Assembly (NCBI RefSeq): GCF_000702325.1
Contig: NZ_KL370892.1
Span: 1 to 64,000, forward strand
Direction: 5' to 3'
DNA from: Thiomicrorhabdus sp. Milos-T2
Lineage (GTDB): Bacteria > Pseudomonadota > Gammaproteobacteria > Thiomicrospirales > Thiomicrospiraceae
Length of the DNA: 64,000 nucleotides
The number at the start of each line of letters is the position of its first letter. Positions within the stretch are counted from its first letter, which is position 1. Shown in pieces: positions 1 to 8,468 of the stretch. Under the pieces are notes generated by a model. The model saw nothing but the letters and a program-made list of their open reading frames with translations, did no database searches and was not told where the DNA came from. The position numbers and the translations under genes are program-made.

Positions 1-18
1 AAAATATTTGACAACAAA

Positions 19-82
19 GGGGCGAAGGCTTTAGCCTTCTTTAAAAACATCAGCCCAACCAGCAGGCTAAAGCCTGCGCCCC
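19..82. repeat. REP/BIME double hairpin, copy 1
   Basis: The unit opens with GGGGC, then a hairpin GAAGGCTTTAGCCTTC, a spacer of about 25 bases, a second hairpin CAGGCTAAAGCCTG, and closes with GCGCCCC, which can pair with the opening GGGGC. This is the layout of a bacterial interspersed mosaic element. It lies next to the RAYT gene at 283, whose family processes such elements. Confidence 0.85.
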
Positions 83-106
83 AAGATAGTATATATTCTC
101 TTTCTA

Positions 107-116
107 CCAGGCCTGG
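107..116. repeat. CCAGGCCTGG palindrome, copy 1
   Basis: Intergenic copy, extended to TACCAGGCCTGGTTA, between two REP units upstream of the RAYT gene. The same surrounding sequence recurs at 917. Confidence 0.85.
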
Positions 117-163
117 TTAATCCCAACCAACGCAAGCTAAACATCAAAATATCAGACAACAAA

Positions 164-229
164 GGGGCGAAGGCTTTAGCCTTCTTTACACAAACAACCG
201 CACAACCAGCAGGCTAAAGCTTGCGCCCC
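164..229. repeat. REP/BIME double hairpin, copy 2
   Basis: Same two-hairpin unit as at 19. The second arm carries a change (AGCTTG for AGCCTG) that weakens its stem. It sits 53 bases upstream of the RAYT start. Confidence 0.85.
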
Positions 230-282
230 AAGATTTATGTTTTAATATTTGTTAACCATTTCGGCTATAAGAAGAGATCATT

Positions 283-816
283 ATGCGAAAAACCTTAGTG
301 CATTTTAGTGAATTAGACACTTTTCAATTTGTGACTTTTCGCACTCAAGCGAGCATTGAAGATTATCAACAACGTTTAAATCTACCCTCCAATTTGAACA
401 CATCCCACAAGCAAACTTTAATTGATGAGTATTGCGATAAATCCTTTCTCGGTCGTGACTTAAATGATGTGATATTGGATGAATTGATGCTCATCATCCA
501 AGCTTTAGAACCCGATTTTTACCATTTAATTGCGGTTAGCATTATGCCAAACCATGTGCATCTGCTTTTTCAACAAAAGCAAACAACAGCAAAAATTATG
601 CAGAAGTTAAAGGGTAGCAGCGCTTTAATGATTAACAGAGCGTTAGAGAGGCAAGGCCACTTTTGGGAAAAGAGTTATTTTGACAAAGCTATTCGTAATC
701 AAAAACATTTTGAATTGACGTATGAATACATTAAAAACAATGCCATTAAAGCCGGATTGAAGGATGCAGAGCAAAGATTTTGGGGGCTTTATGAAACTGA
801 AGACAAACCAAAATAA
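283..816 (+). CDS. REP-associated tyrosine transposase (RAYT), IS200-like Y1 family
   Basis: This 177-residue protein has the HUH nuclease motif NHVHLLF (His91 and His93) and the C-terminal YEYIKNN-IKAGL segment (about residues 147-158) that carries the catalytic Tyr in Y1 transposases. RAYTs are single-copy relatives of IS200 TnpA that bind and nick REP hairpins. They lack the inverted or hairpin ends of a free insertion sequence and rely on REPs. Here REP/BIME units flank the gene on both sides (19-229 and 827-1079), as expected for the family. A purine-rich stretch (AGAAGAG) precedes the ATG. The length fits an intact family member. Confidence 0.88.
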   Translation: MRKTLVHFSELDTFQFVTFRTQASIEDYQQRLNLPSNLNTSHKQTLIDEYCDKSFLGRDLNDVILDELMLIIQALEPDFYHLIAVSIMPNHVHLLFQQKQTTAKIMQKLKGSSALMINRALERQGHFWEKSYFDKAIRNQKHFELTYEYIKNNAIKAGLKDAEQRFWGLYETEDKPK

Positions 817-826
817 AAAATATTGT

Positions 827-892
827 GGGGCGAAGGCTTTAGCCTTCTTTACACAAACAACCGCACAACCAGCAGGCTAAAGCTTGCGCCCC
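827..892. repeat. REP/BIME double hairpin, copy 3
   Basis: Nearly identical to copy 2, including the AGCTTG variant. It starts 10 bases after the RAYT stop codon. Confidence 0.85.
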
Positions 893-916
893 AATATAGT
901 GTATATTTGCTTTCTA

Positions 917-926
917 CCAGGCCTGG
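917..926. repeat. CCAGGCCTGG palindrome, copy 2
   Basis: Intergenic, inside an approximately 80-base segment (893-973) that repeats 83-163 nearly identically. Confidence 0.85.
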
Positions 927-973
927 TTAATCCCAACCAACAAAAGCTAAACATCAAAATATCAGACAACAAC

Positions 974-1079
974 GGGGCGAAGGCTTTAGCCTTCTTTACA
1001 CAAACATCCACACAACCAGCAGGCTTTAGCCTTCTTTACACAAACAACCGCACAACCTGCAGGCTAAAGCCTGCGCCCC
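974..1079. repeat. REP/BIME composite, copy 4
   Basis: Three hairpins in a row: two GGCTTTAGCC-type arms and one CAGGCTAAAGCCTG arm, ending in GCGCCCC. It looks like a unit with an internal duplication of its left half. The stretch from here to the SWIM gene at 1220 holds nothing else I can support. Confidence 0.8.
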
Positions 1080-1219
1080 ATTTTTTTCACAAATTCCAAA
1101 CCAAGCTGGCCTTTATACCCTTTTGCGGGGTGTGTTGAGTTTATATTTGATTACTACCTTAGAAATAAGCTCTGAAGTTGAATATAATCGGGGTAAATTT
1201 TACAAAAAAGTCTACCCAA

Positions 1220-2953
1220 ATGAAGTTAATTACTGAAGAACTCCTCATCAACCTTGCTGGGCAAGCCGCTTTTGAGCGTGGAAAAAAACTCTTTGAACAA
1301 GGCAAAGTTCGCTCTATTGAACCTTTTAAAAACCATATTCTAGCAACAGTGCAAGGCACGCAACTTTATGCGATAAATATCTCCCATACCGCAAGTATAT
1401 TTGAAGGTTCTTGCAACTGCCCAGCTTCGGATAACATCGATTTTTGTAAACATTGCGTTGCTGTTGGGCTACATATTATGGCCGGAAGTAATCCAGAAAC
1501 GACAAGCAAAGCAGATAAACAAACAAAAGTTACGGCCAAAGAGAAGCAATTACAAACCATCTCCCAGTACTTTAACAGTCTAACCAAACCAGATTTAGAG
1601 AAGGCTCTGCTGGAATATATTGAACACCAGCCCGATCTTAGAGTTATGTGGCTCGCTAAAGCGGAAACCGCGTTAGGTCTAATCGACTTTAAAACGTTAC
1701 GTAAGAAAATGACCGCAGCGATCCCTTATAACCGAGACCTTTACTATTACGATCAAGTCAGAAATTACTTTGAAAAGGTTGACCAACTCGTCCAACAGAT
1801 TAAAGATAACCAGTTAAGCCTTACAGAAGAAGAGCTTTTTAAATTGGGAGAATACGGACTGCAGCGTTTGGAAAGAGCATTAGAGTCCATTGATGACTCA
1901 GGCGGCTTTCGTTTTCCAAGTCTGGGATATTTTGAAACCCTCGTCTTAGATGGCTTTTTAGAAATTGACTGGAAACCCAAACAAAAAACTGATTGGTTAC
2001 TCAACGCTATCCTGAAAAAGAGCGATATCAAGCCTGACTATAGCAACCTATTACTCTCACTCTCTGTTTCTGAGCAAGCCGACTTAATCAGCCAAGCAGA
2101 AGCGTTATGGCACAAACTACCCAATCAAATTGGCTTTTCATATGACTATGAGCACGATATTTACAGCTTACAATCGCTACTTGTAAAACACGCTGAAACC
2201 CAAAAAAATTGGACTCAAATTGTCGACTATTATGAAAAAACAGACACCTGTTTTAATACCCAATGCCTGCAACTGAAGCGTGAGATTGACTATGCGCTTT
2301 TTTCGCAAGCAGAAACACGTTTAGAAAAACTCAAACAACAAGCCAAATCTAAATACGATCAGAGCAGTCTTTATCCGCATGAGATTGAACTGGCTAAACA
2401 GCTTAATCAACCGCAAAGACAGAGCCAAGCGCAATGGCATCTTTACCAAGTGACAGGCGATATTGAAGTGCTCGAAACTCTACTTAGTTGGGAAAATAAC
2501 CCGCAACAAAAAGCCCTCTGGTTAAAACAGGCCGAGGATTTTTTTGAAGCTAAGCTTGACCCAAATAAAGGCTATGCTTGGAACGACTCGCCACCCGAAT
2601 ATTTAGTGGACTTGTATCTTTACCAAGATAAAAATGAGCAGGCCTATGACATTATTGCCAACTATGAAACGTCTCGACACGTCTGGAAAAAACTAGCAGA
2701 CCACCCTAAAACCCCATTCAAATTAACCTGGCATATCTACCGTAGATTAATTGAAACGGAATTAGATATGACCAATAACAAAGCTTATAAAAAAGGGCTT
2801 GGATTAATCAAAGAGGTTGCCAGCAAAACTCAACACGCACTGGATGAGCAGTATCTTAAAAACCAACTAGCTGAACTGCGTACCGATTACCAACGTAAAA
2901 TCAACTTTACCAAATGGTTTGATGAACTGCTGCCCAAACTATTTAAACAATAA
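1220..2953 (+). CDS. SWIM zinc-finger protein
   Basis: The 577-residue protein has a SWIM motif near the N-terminus: Cys65-x-Cys67, then Cys76-x-His78 (CNCP...FCKHC). SWIM domains are predicted to bind zinc and mediate DNA or protein contact, and bacterial members often accompany SNF2 helicases. No helicase is next to this one. The rest is helical and low in recognisable motifs. A longer reading with a TTG start at 1178 is possible, but that codon overlaps a good -10 box (TATAAT at 1183-1188), so the ATG at 1220 is preferred. REP clusters lie on both sides. Function in the cell is unknown. Confidence 0.75.
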   Translation: MKLITEELLINLAGQAAFERGKKLFEQGKVRSIEPFKNHILATVQGTQLYAINISHTASIFEGSCNCPASDNIDFCKHCVAVGLHIMAGSNPETTSKADKQTKVTAKEKQLQTISQYFNSLTKPDLEKALLEYIEHQPDLRVMWLAKAETALGLIDFKTLRKKMTAAIPYNRDLYYYDQVRNYFEKVDQLVQQIKDNQLSLTEEELFKLGEYGLQRLERALESIDDSGGFRFPSLGYFETLVLDGFLEIDWKPKQKTDWLLNAILKKSDIKPDYSNLLLSLSVSEQADLISQAEALWHKLPNQIGFSYDYEHDIYSLQSLLVKHAETQKNWTQIVDYYEKTDTCFNTQCLQLKREIDYALFSQAETRLEKLKQQAKSKYDQSSLYPHEIELAKQLNQPQRQSQAQWHLYQVTGDIEVLETLLSWENNPQQKALWLKQAEDFFEAKLDPNKGYAWNDSPPEYLVDLYLYQDKNEQAYDIIANYETSRHVWKKLADHPKTPFKLTWHIYRRLIETELDMTNNKAYKKGLGLIKEVASKTQHALDEQYLKNQLAELRTDYQRKINFTKWFDELLPKLFKQ

Positions 2954-2968
2954 AAACCAAAATTGTAG

Positions 2969-3033
2969 TGACGAAGTCTGTAGTCTACTGTAAACACTAT
3001 GCTTCTCAACCAGCAGGCTAAAGCCTGCGCCCC
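2969..3033. repeat. REP/BIME, degenerate copy 5
   Basis: The right hairpin and GCGCCCC are intact, while the left arm has decayed (GACGAAGTCTGTAGTC). It follows the SWIM gene by about 15 bases. Confidence 0.7.
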
Positions 3034-3122
3034 GATGTTTTTTTCTACACAAATTCAAAAGCCAGCAGGCCTGCTAACATTGATTCAAGGTAAACAAAAC
3101 ATAAAAGAGTAAAACAAGAATC

Positions 3123-3185
3123 GGGCGAAGGCTTTAGCCTTCTTTAAACCACGGAATCTCAACCTGCAGGATAAAGCCTGCGCCC
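3123..3185. repeat. REP/BIME, copy 6
   Basis: Both hairpins are recognisable, with one substitution in the second (CAGGATAAAGCCTG). It lies just past the stop codon of the minus-strand rhodanese gene and may act as its 3' end structure. Confidence 0.75.
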
Positions 3186-3197
3186 ATAGTCAGGTTT

Positions 3198-3650
3198 TTA
3201 GCAAACATTACCTTCTTGAAATCCTGGATTCCATGGGTGATCTAGACGAATTAAGCCATTATCAACAGGCGGTACAGAAATATCGCCATTACATTTCTTC
3301 CAGGCACTAAAACCACCGGCTAAATTAACCACATTTTTGTAGCCCATTTTAACCATAGTATCTACTGCTAAGGCTCCACGCCCACCAGATAAACAAAAAA
3401 CCACCCAACCTTGTTCCAAGTCAGCTAAATCCCCACTATGACCTTCATAACATTTATCACACATAGGCTCTAACATGCCACGGGGCACATGAACTGACAT
3501 GGGAATAGTACCATCTAAGTATTCAGCTGCTTCTCGCACATCAAGAGGCTTATAGCCACCACATTTAAATAAGTCTTTAGCTTCAGAAGTCGTCACTTCT
3601 TTTATATTGGCTTTAGCGGCTGAAACTAGGTCTTTTAATCTTGCTGGCAT
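3198..3650 (-). CDS. rhodanese-like domain protein
   Basis: The 150-residue single-domain protein has a rhodanese active-site loop CLSGGRG at residues 86-92, with Cys86 as the predicted persulfide-carrying nucleophile, and the family segment MGYKNVVNLAGGF after it. Such proteins move sulfane sulfur between thiols. Substrate cannot be told from sequence. Four further Cys residues (30, 64, 67 and 120) could bind metal or form disulfides. The ATG at 3650 is preceded by GGGAG at a good distance, so an upstream TTG at 3665 is unlikely. It lies downstream of uvrD-fetA-fetB on the same strand, about 100 bases after fetB, possibly with its own promoter. Confidence 0.82.
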   Translation of the reverse strand: MPARLKDLVSAAKANIKEVTTSEAKDLFKCGGYKPLDVREAAEYLDGTIPMSVHVPRGMLEPMCDKCYEGHSGDLADLEQGWVVFCLSGGRGALAVDTMVKMGYKNVVNLAGGFSAWKKCNGDISVPPVDNGLIRLDHPWNPGFQEGNVC

Positions 3651-3748
3651 GTTATTTCTCCCCAATTAATTCAAGAATACATTTGCTTTTAATTTAGCAT
3701 AAATCGATTAAACGAAAGATGACATAGAAATGAAACCTACTCTAATTA

Positions 3749-4540
3749 TTAGTGCTTTTGCAATACATCTAGGGTTAATCGTTGACGAGAATCGAATAAT
3801 TTTCGGCTTGCTATATTTACTGCAATCAAGGTTCCAAAACCAGTTGAGGTAACAATTAATAGCATGATCATAATTTGATATTTTACGGCTTCCATGGGGT
3901 CTGCACCGGCTAATATTTGCCCGGTCATCATCCCTGGAAGTGAAATGATTCCTGCCGCTACAAGCATATTGATGATGGGAATCATTGCTGAGTGCAGACT
4001 TTGTTGACGTATAAAATTCATTGACTGTTTAGCGGTTTTGCCCAATGCCAACTGGGCTTCAATTTTGGCTTTTGATTGCACGGCACTGCGAGTTAAGCTG
4101 TCCATACCTAAGCCAATTGCCGTCATACTGTTGCCCAACAACATACCTAAAAGCGTAATAGCATATTGCGGTTCATACCAAGGTGTGGGTTGAATAATAA
4201 CGGTTAAGGTAATCATTAAAAGTACCAAAGAGGTCATTGAAAGCGCTAAAAAGCCGAATAGCCAACCATTTAATTTTTTAAAACGGTATTGCTGGCGTTT
4301 ACTAATTTCATAACCCGCTGCGGTGAGCATAATTAGCCCGACTAAAATAATCCAAATAGGATTATCAGCATAAAACACATAACTTAACCACACTCCCATA
4401 AAGAGCAATTGCACAACCATTCTGGCTGTAGCAAGCCAAAGTTGTTTTACCTTACTAAAGCCATTTAGCCATAGAAAAACCCCAAGTAAAAAAACCAATA
4501 TGGAAAGGCTCGCTAAATCCCAATAACTAATTAAAATCAT
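3749..4540 (-). CDS. fetB: FetB-like ABC transporter permease (UPF0014)
   Basis: The 263-residue protein is very hydrophobic, with about seven predicted membrane segments and the family landmarks GMLLGNSMTAIGLG and LPGMMTGQILAGADP. The UPF0014 family includes E. coli FetB (YbbM), which with FetA exports iron and protects against oxidative stress. It follows its ATPase partner by 32 bases on the same strand. Substrate assignment to iron rests on the family and the paired gene, not on residues I can point to. Confidence 0.85.
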   Translation of the reverse strand: MILISYWDLASLSILVFLLGVFLWLNGFSKVKQLWLATARMVVQLLFMGVWLSYVFYADNPIWIILVGLIMLTAAGYEISKRQQYRFKKLNGWLFGFLALSMTSLVLLMITLTVIIQPTPWYEPQYAITLLGMLLGNSMTAIGLGMDSLTRSAVQSKAKIEAQLALGKTAKQSMNFIRQQSLHSAMIPIINMLVAAGIISLPGMMTGQILAGADPMEAVKYQIMIMLLIVTSTGFGTLIAVNIASRKLFDSRQRLTLDVLQKH

Positions 4541-4572
4541 ATGTTTAACCTATACCCTCTAACCTATGTCTT

Positions 4573-5214
4573 CTAACCCATGGTCTCAATTTTATAACCC
4601 TGTTTTGCAAAGGTCAGTGTGGTTGTTGCCATTCTTTGAGTTTGCTCTGAGTCATGACTAATCCACAATGCGATTGCATGGTTTTGTTGAACATACTCTT
4701 TAACCATAGTTTCAACAAGGTGTTCGCTACTAGGGTCTAGATTTGCGGTTATCTCATCGAGCAATAGCACTTTAGGTTGATATTGCAGACCACGAAGTAA
4801 CGCTAAACGTTGTTTTTCGCCCGATGAAAGTGAATCAGGATTAGCATTTAACATTGAAATATCCAAGCCAATTGTTTCAAGCTGCTGCGCATTTGGTAAA
4901 GTCTCGAAATGCGTAGCAATCATATCCTCCCACCAAGCGGTTTCTGCTGAAAAATACATAACTTGCACTCGCCAGTTTTCAGGGCAAATTTGTTGTAAAG
5001 CTTGCTCATCTAATTGAACCTTTCCGGTATGTTCAATTAAGTCTGCCAAAGCTTTAAAAAACTGTGATTTACCACTTCCAGAAGGCCCTGAAACCATACA
5101 GATATCTTGAGAATTTAATTGCAAATCAATGGCGACAGACATTCCCTTCGCTTGCAGCTTTTCAATCTTAAAAAAGCCTTTTTTATCAGCCGATTTAGTC
5201 TCTGTCTGTGGCAT
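4573..5214 (-). CDS. fetA: FetA-like ABC transporter ATP-binding protein
   Basis: The 213-residue ATPase has Walker A GPSGSGKS (43-50), ABC signature LSSGEKQ (129-135), Walker B VLLLDE (149-154) and a switch His in WISHD. With the permease encoded next door it matches the FetAB (YbbL-YbbM) iron exporter. The start is three bases after the uvrD stop, so the two genes are surely co-transcribed. This could link iron export with DNA repair, but the arrangement may be incidental. Confidence 0.88.
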   Translation of the reverse strand: MPQTETKSADKKGFFKIEKLQAKGMSVAIDLQLNSQDICMVSGPSGSGKSQFFKALADLIEHTGKVQLDEQALQQICPENWRVQVMYFSAETAWWEDMIATHFETLPNAQQLETIGLDISMLNANPDSLSSGEKQRLALLRGLQYQPKVLLLDEITANLDPSSEHLVETMVKEYVQQNHAIALWISHDSEQTQRMATTTLTFAKQGYKIETMG

Positions 5215-5217
5215 TAT

Positions 5218-7497
5218 TTAGCCCTTTTTCTCTAAATTGGCATAAGCTGTCACTAACCATTTAGATCCGGCATGCGAAAAGTTAATTTGAATGCGTGCAT
5301 GGTCGCCACTACCTTCTGTAGCCACAACAGTACCATCACCAAACTTTTGGTGAAACACTCTTTCGCCAACACTAAACCCCGTTTCATTGACCTTACTGCT
5401 TAACCCAAACTCAGGCTGTTGTGAATAACCACCAAAGGCAGGAGTAACAGAACCAGACAATCGCACGGCCTCTATACAGTCTTGTGGAATCTCTTTAATA
5501 AAACGTGATGGCGTAGGAAACAGTTCTTTACCGTGAATTCTTCGGCGGTTGGCATAGGTAATCATTAATTGTTTTTCAGCACGAGTTACGCCTACGTAAG
5601 CTAAACGTCGCTCCTCTTCTAAACGAGAGGCATCTTCATGCGATTGCTGGGATGGAAACAGCCCTTCTTCTACACCAATCATAAACACTAACGGAAACTC
5701 TAGCCCTTTGGCAGCATGTAAAGTCATTAACTGAACAGAAGACTCCCATTCATCTGCCTGGCGTTCCCCGGCTTCTAAAGCGGCTTGTGCTAAAAATTCT
5801 GCTAAAGGATTATCAAATACAGGGGTCAATAATATGGTGTTGCCATCTTCATCAACCCCTTCCATCTCATTTTGAGAGGAAAATGCTTGTGCTTCTGATT
5901 CTGATTCAACGCCATCTGCATTTTGCTGAGCATTAGCTTGTTTAAACTGACTGGCGGCGTTTATCAGTTCATCAATATTCTCTAAACGACCTTGTCCTTG
6001 TTCAGAACGATCTTTTTCAAAATGCGCTTGCAAGCCAGACTGAGAGACTACTTTCAGCATTTGATCTTCAAGATTAAGAGACTGTGTGAGTTCATCCAAG
6101 TTGTCTATTAACTCTAAAAACCCTGAAATTGACGTTTTAGCTCTTGGAGTTAACCCATTTTCAAGCAATTGTTGTGCGGCATCCCACAAAGAGATTTGAT
6201 TATGTTTGGCGACTTCACGAATGGTATCAGCCGTTTTTTGACCAATGCCTCTTGGAGGGTGATTGTAAACACGTTCAAAAGCTGCATCGTCAGCACGATT
6301 TACTAATAAGCGTAAATAACTTAAAACATCTTTAATCTCTGCACGGTCATAAAAACGTAAACCGCCATAAACACGATACGGAATTTGTGCCTGCATTAGA
6401 GCTTGCTCTAAAATTCGGGATTGCGCGTTAGAGCGATATAAAATAGCGGCTTCATTTCGCGCGCCACCCTCTTCACACCATTGCTCAATTTGATTACAAA
6501 CATAACGGGCTTCGTCCACTTCATTAAACGCCTCATAAACCTTAATCGGTTCGCCCGTTTCACCCGCACTCCACAGCTCCTTACCCATACGTGACGTATT
6601 ATTAGCAATTAACCCATTTGCCGCCTTTAAAATAGTTTCGGTAGAACGATAGTTCTGTTCTAAACGCACCATTTTGACATTGGCAAAATCTTCATCAAAC
6701 TGGCGTATATTTTCAACCTTGGCCCCACGCCAACCATAAATAGACTGGTCATCATCCCCGACCACAAACAGCTTACCTGCACCACCAGCTAAAACACGTA
6801 ACCAAGCATACTGCAAAGTATTCGTATCTTGAAACTCATCCACCAAAATGTGTTTAAAACGTGCTTGATAATGCGCCAAAACCAAAGGCTGTTTTAACCA
6901 CAACTCATGAGCTCTTAACAGTAGTTCAGCAAAATCTACCAGGCCTGATCGTTGGCACTGCTCTTCATAAGCTTTATAAACTTGAACCATTTTGGCAACA
7001 AAAGGGTTATGCCCAATATCAATATGATGAGGACGACGCCCCTCTTCTTTCTCACCATTAATAAAGGCTTGGATTTGTTTATGCGGCCACTGAGCTTCAT
7101 CTAATTCCATGGCTTTTAATAAACGCTTAATCACGCGTTTTTGATCATCAGAATCTAAAATTTGAAAATCTTTTGGCAGCCCGGCTTCTTGATGATGTTG
7201 GCGTAAAATTCGGTAAGCAATACCATGAAAAGTTCCCATGGTTAAACCATTGGCTTGTTGCCCAATAAGCTTTTCGATTCGACCACGCATCTCATTAGAA
7301 GCTTTATTGGTAAAAGTTACCGCCAACACATTATAAGGCGAATGCCCCATTACCTGTGTTAGCCAAGCAATGCGATGCACTAAGACACGAGTTTTACCAC
7401 TACCAGCACCCGCTAAAATTAACGCATGTGTTTCATCTGCAGTAACCGCTTCTCTCTGAGCATCATTTAAATCATTTAATATAAAAGAAATATCCAT
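5218..7497 (-). CDS. uvrD: DNA helicase II
   Basis: The 759-residue superfamily 1A helicase has Walker A AGAGSGKT (29-36), motif II DEFQDTN, the GDDDQSIYGWRGA motif III, LEQNYRST (IV) and the late motif TLHAAKGLEF...VGVTRAEKQL. The C-terminal 50 residues (GERVFHQKFGDGTV...) form the Tudor-like domain seen in UvrD and PcrA that contacts RNA polymerase. It unwinds DNA 3'-5' in nucleotide excision and mismatch repair. A poorly conserved acidic, Gln-rich insertion lies near residues 520-560. It is the first gene of a minus-strand run into fetA and fetB. Confidence 0.95.
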   Translation of the reverse strand: MDISFILNDLNDAQREAVTADETHALILAGAGSGKTRVLVHRIAWLTQVMGHSPYNVLAVTFTNKASNEMRGRIEKLIGQQANGLTMGTFHGIAYRILRQHHQEAGLPKDFQILDSDDQKRVIKRLLKAMELDEAQWPHKQIQAFINGEKEEGRRPHHIDIGHNPFVAKMVQVYKAYEEQCQRSGLVDFAELLLRAHELWLKQPLVLAHYQARFKHILVDEFQDTNTLQYAWLRVLAGGAGKLFVVGDDDQSIYGWRGAKVENIRQFDEDFANVKMVRLEQNYRSTETILKAANGLIANNTSRMGKELWSAGETGEPIKVYEAFNEVDEARYVCNQIEQWCEEGGARNEAAILYRSNAQSRILEQALMQAQIPYRVYGGLRFYDRAEIKDVLSYLRLLVNRADDAAFERVYNHPPRGIGQKTADTIREVAKHNQISLWDAAQQLLENGLTPRAKTSISGFLELIDNLDELTQSLNLEDQMLKVVSQSGLQAHFEKDRSEQGQGRLENIDELINAASQFKQANAQQNADGVESESEAQAFSSQNEMEGVDEDGNTILLTPVFDNPLAEFLAQAALEAGERQADEWESSVQLMTLHAAKGLEFPLVFMIGVEEGLFPSQQSHEDASRLEEERRLAYVGVTRAEKQLMITYANRRRIHGKELFPTPSRFIKEIPQDCIEAVRLSGSVTPAFGGYSQQPEFGLSSKVNETGFSVGERVFHQKFGDGTVVATEGSGDHARIQINFSHAGSKWLVTAYANLEKKG
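6939..6947. repeat. CCAGGCCTG, one-base-short variant of the palindrome
   Basis: Inside uvrD. Nine of the ten palindrome bases are present (final G replaced by A). Confidence 0.6.
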
Positions 7498-7876
7498 TCA
7501 TGTTTTCCAAGCCTAAAACAGGGACTCTTGTGTTCTTTAGCTAACTGTGTAGGCATTAAGTTCAATGAGAGTTTTGCAAAAGTCTCTCAATATTAGTTGG
7601 CTCATATCGTACGATAAATTGGGGTAAATTTGGTGAATTCCGCCATCTATTTACACTCCATTTAATTAAAAGCGTATATAATCACTTGCCTAAGCGAATA
7701 AGCTATTCAACAACTTAATTTACTTATATTCATTACGTATACTCAAATCAAAGAACTGAAAAGAACTGAGTTTTTAAAGCGATTTATTAAATATAACTTG
7801 ATATTTAAAAATTGTTAGGGTAATGTTAGCCAAATACCGAAAAAATGATTACATAATCCGTTCGAAAAACGTATTT

Positions 7877-7905
7877 TTCGACATCACATCATAAACAGAT
7901 ATAAC
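7877..7905 (+). promoter_or_regulatory. candidate trxA promoter in the 507-base uvrD-trxA gap
   Basis: TTCGAC and TATAAC are separated by 17 bases, which would give a leader of about 90 bases for trxA. A second strong -10 (TATAAT at 7943-7948) lacks a clear -35. The rest of the gap between the divergent genes uvrD and trxA (7498-8004) is AT-rich and shows no open reading frame or RNA gene I can support. Confidence 0.35.
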
Positions 7906-8004
7906 TCCATACAGTTCCTATAAAATTCTTAGACGTTATCTTTATAATGAATTCGTTCATTCGTATTAGAATTGACTGTATGTTTATTAGAATTAGGAGA
8001 AAAC

Positions 8005-8319
8005 ATGATTTCAACCAGCGATTCAAACTTTGATGCAGAAGTTTTACAATCAGACATTCCAGTATTAGTTGATTTTTGGGCTGAATGGTGTGGACCTTGT
8101 AAAATGATTGCACCGATCTTAGAAGATATCACTTCAGAATATGAAGGCCGTGTAAAAGTAGCTAAGTTAAACATTGATGAAAACCCTGGTACGCCTCCAA
8201 AATACGGTGTACGTGGTATCCCTACATTAATGTTATTCAAAAATGGTGAAGTCGATGCAACTCAAGTAGGTGCATTATCTAAATCACAATTAACGGCTTT
8301 CTTAGACGGAAACCTTTAA
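8005..8319 (+). CDS. trxA: thioredoxin
   Basis: A 104-residue thioredoxin with active site WCGPC (28-32) and the cis-proline in GIPT (Pro73). Length and motifs match E. coli Trx1, a cytoplasmic disulfide reductase fed by thioredoxin reductase. The ATG at 8005 is preceded by AGGAGA at a good distance, so an upstream start at 7972 is rejected. The segment [15 protein letters not shown] carries TPPKY where most homologues have TAAKY or similar, a mild oddity. A perfect palindrome follows the gene and rho is next, a trxA-rho order known from other Gammaproteobacteria. Confidence 0.96.
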   Translation: MISTSDSNFDAEVLQSDIPVLVDFWAEWCGPCKMIAPILEDITSEYEGRVKVAKLNIDENPGTPPKYGVRGIPTLMLFKNGEVDATQVGALSKSQLTAFLDGNL

Positions 8320-8327
8320 ATGATTAA

Positions 8328-8353
8328 ACTCCCAAATTTATAAATTTGGGAGT
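8328..8353. terminator. perfect 26-bp palindrome between trxA and rho
   Basis: The two halves of ACTCCCAAATTTATAAATTTGGGAGT are exact reverse complements. There is no T tract after it, so it is not a standard intrinsic terminator. It may protect the trxA 3' end, act on the rho leader, or serve as a protein-binding palindrome. Confidence 0.5.
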
Positions 8354-8468
8354 GACCTTATCTCTCAGCACTATCCACCTGAACCTCGTAACAATCAATC
8401 AATTTATTAAATTAATTTACATTAATTTCAATTTCTCAAAACAACCATCAAATAAAAAACTATAAATT

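Noticed and set aside
884-1138. An 84-codon open frame after the RAYT gene
   Set aside because: It is made entirely of REP hairpins and their spacers, with no protein-like pattern.
1178-1219. TTG start giving a longer SWIM protein
   Set aside because: The codon overlaps a -10-like TATAAT and the extra residues are not like the family; the ATG at 1220 is better placed.
7972-8004. Longer thioredoxin start
   Set aside because: AGGAGA lies just before the ATG at 8005, and the extra residues are not part of the thioredoxin fold.
7929-8240. Open frames on the minus strand over trxA
   Set aside because: They are antisense shadows of a clear thioredoxin gene and match nothing.
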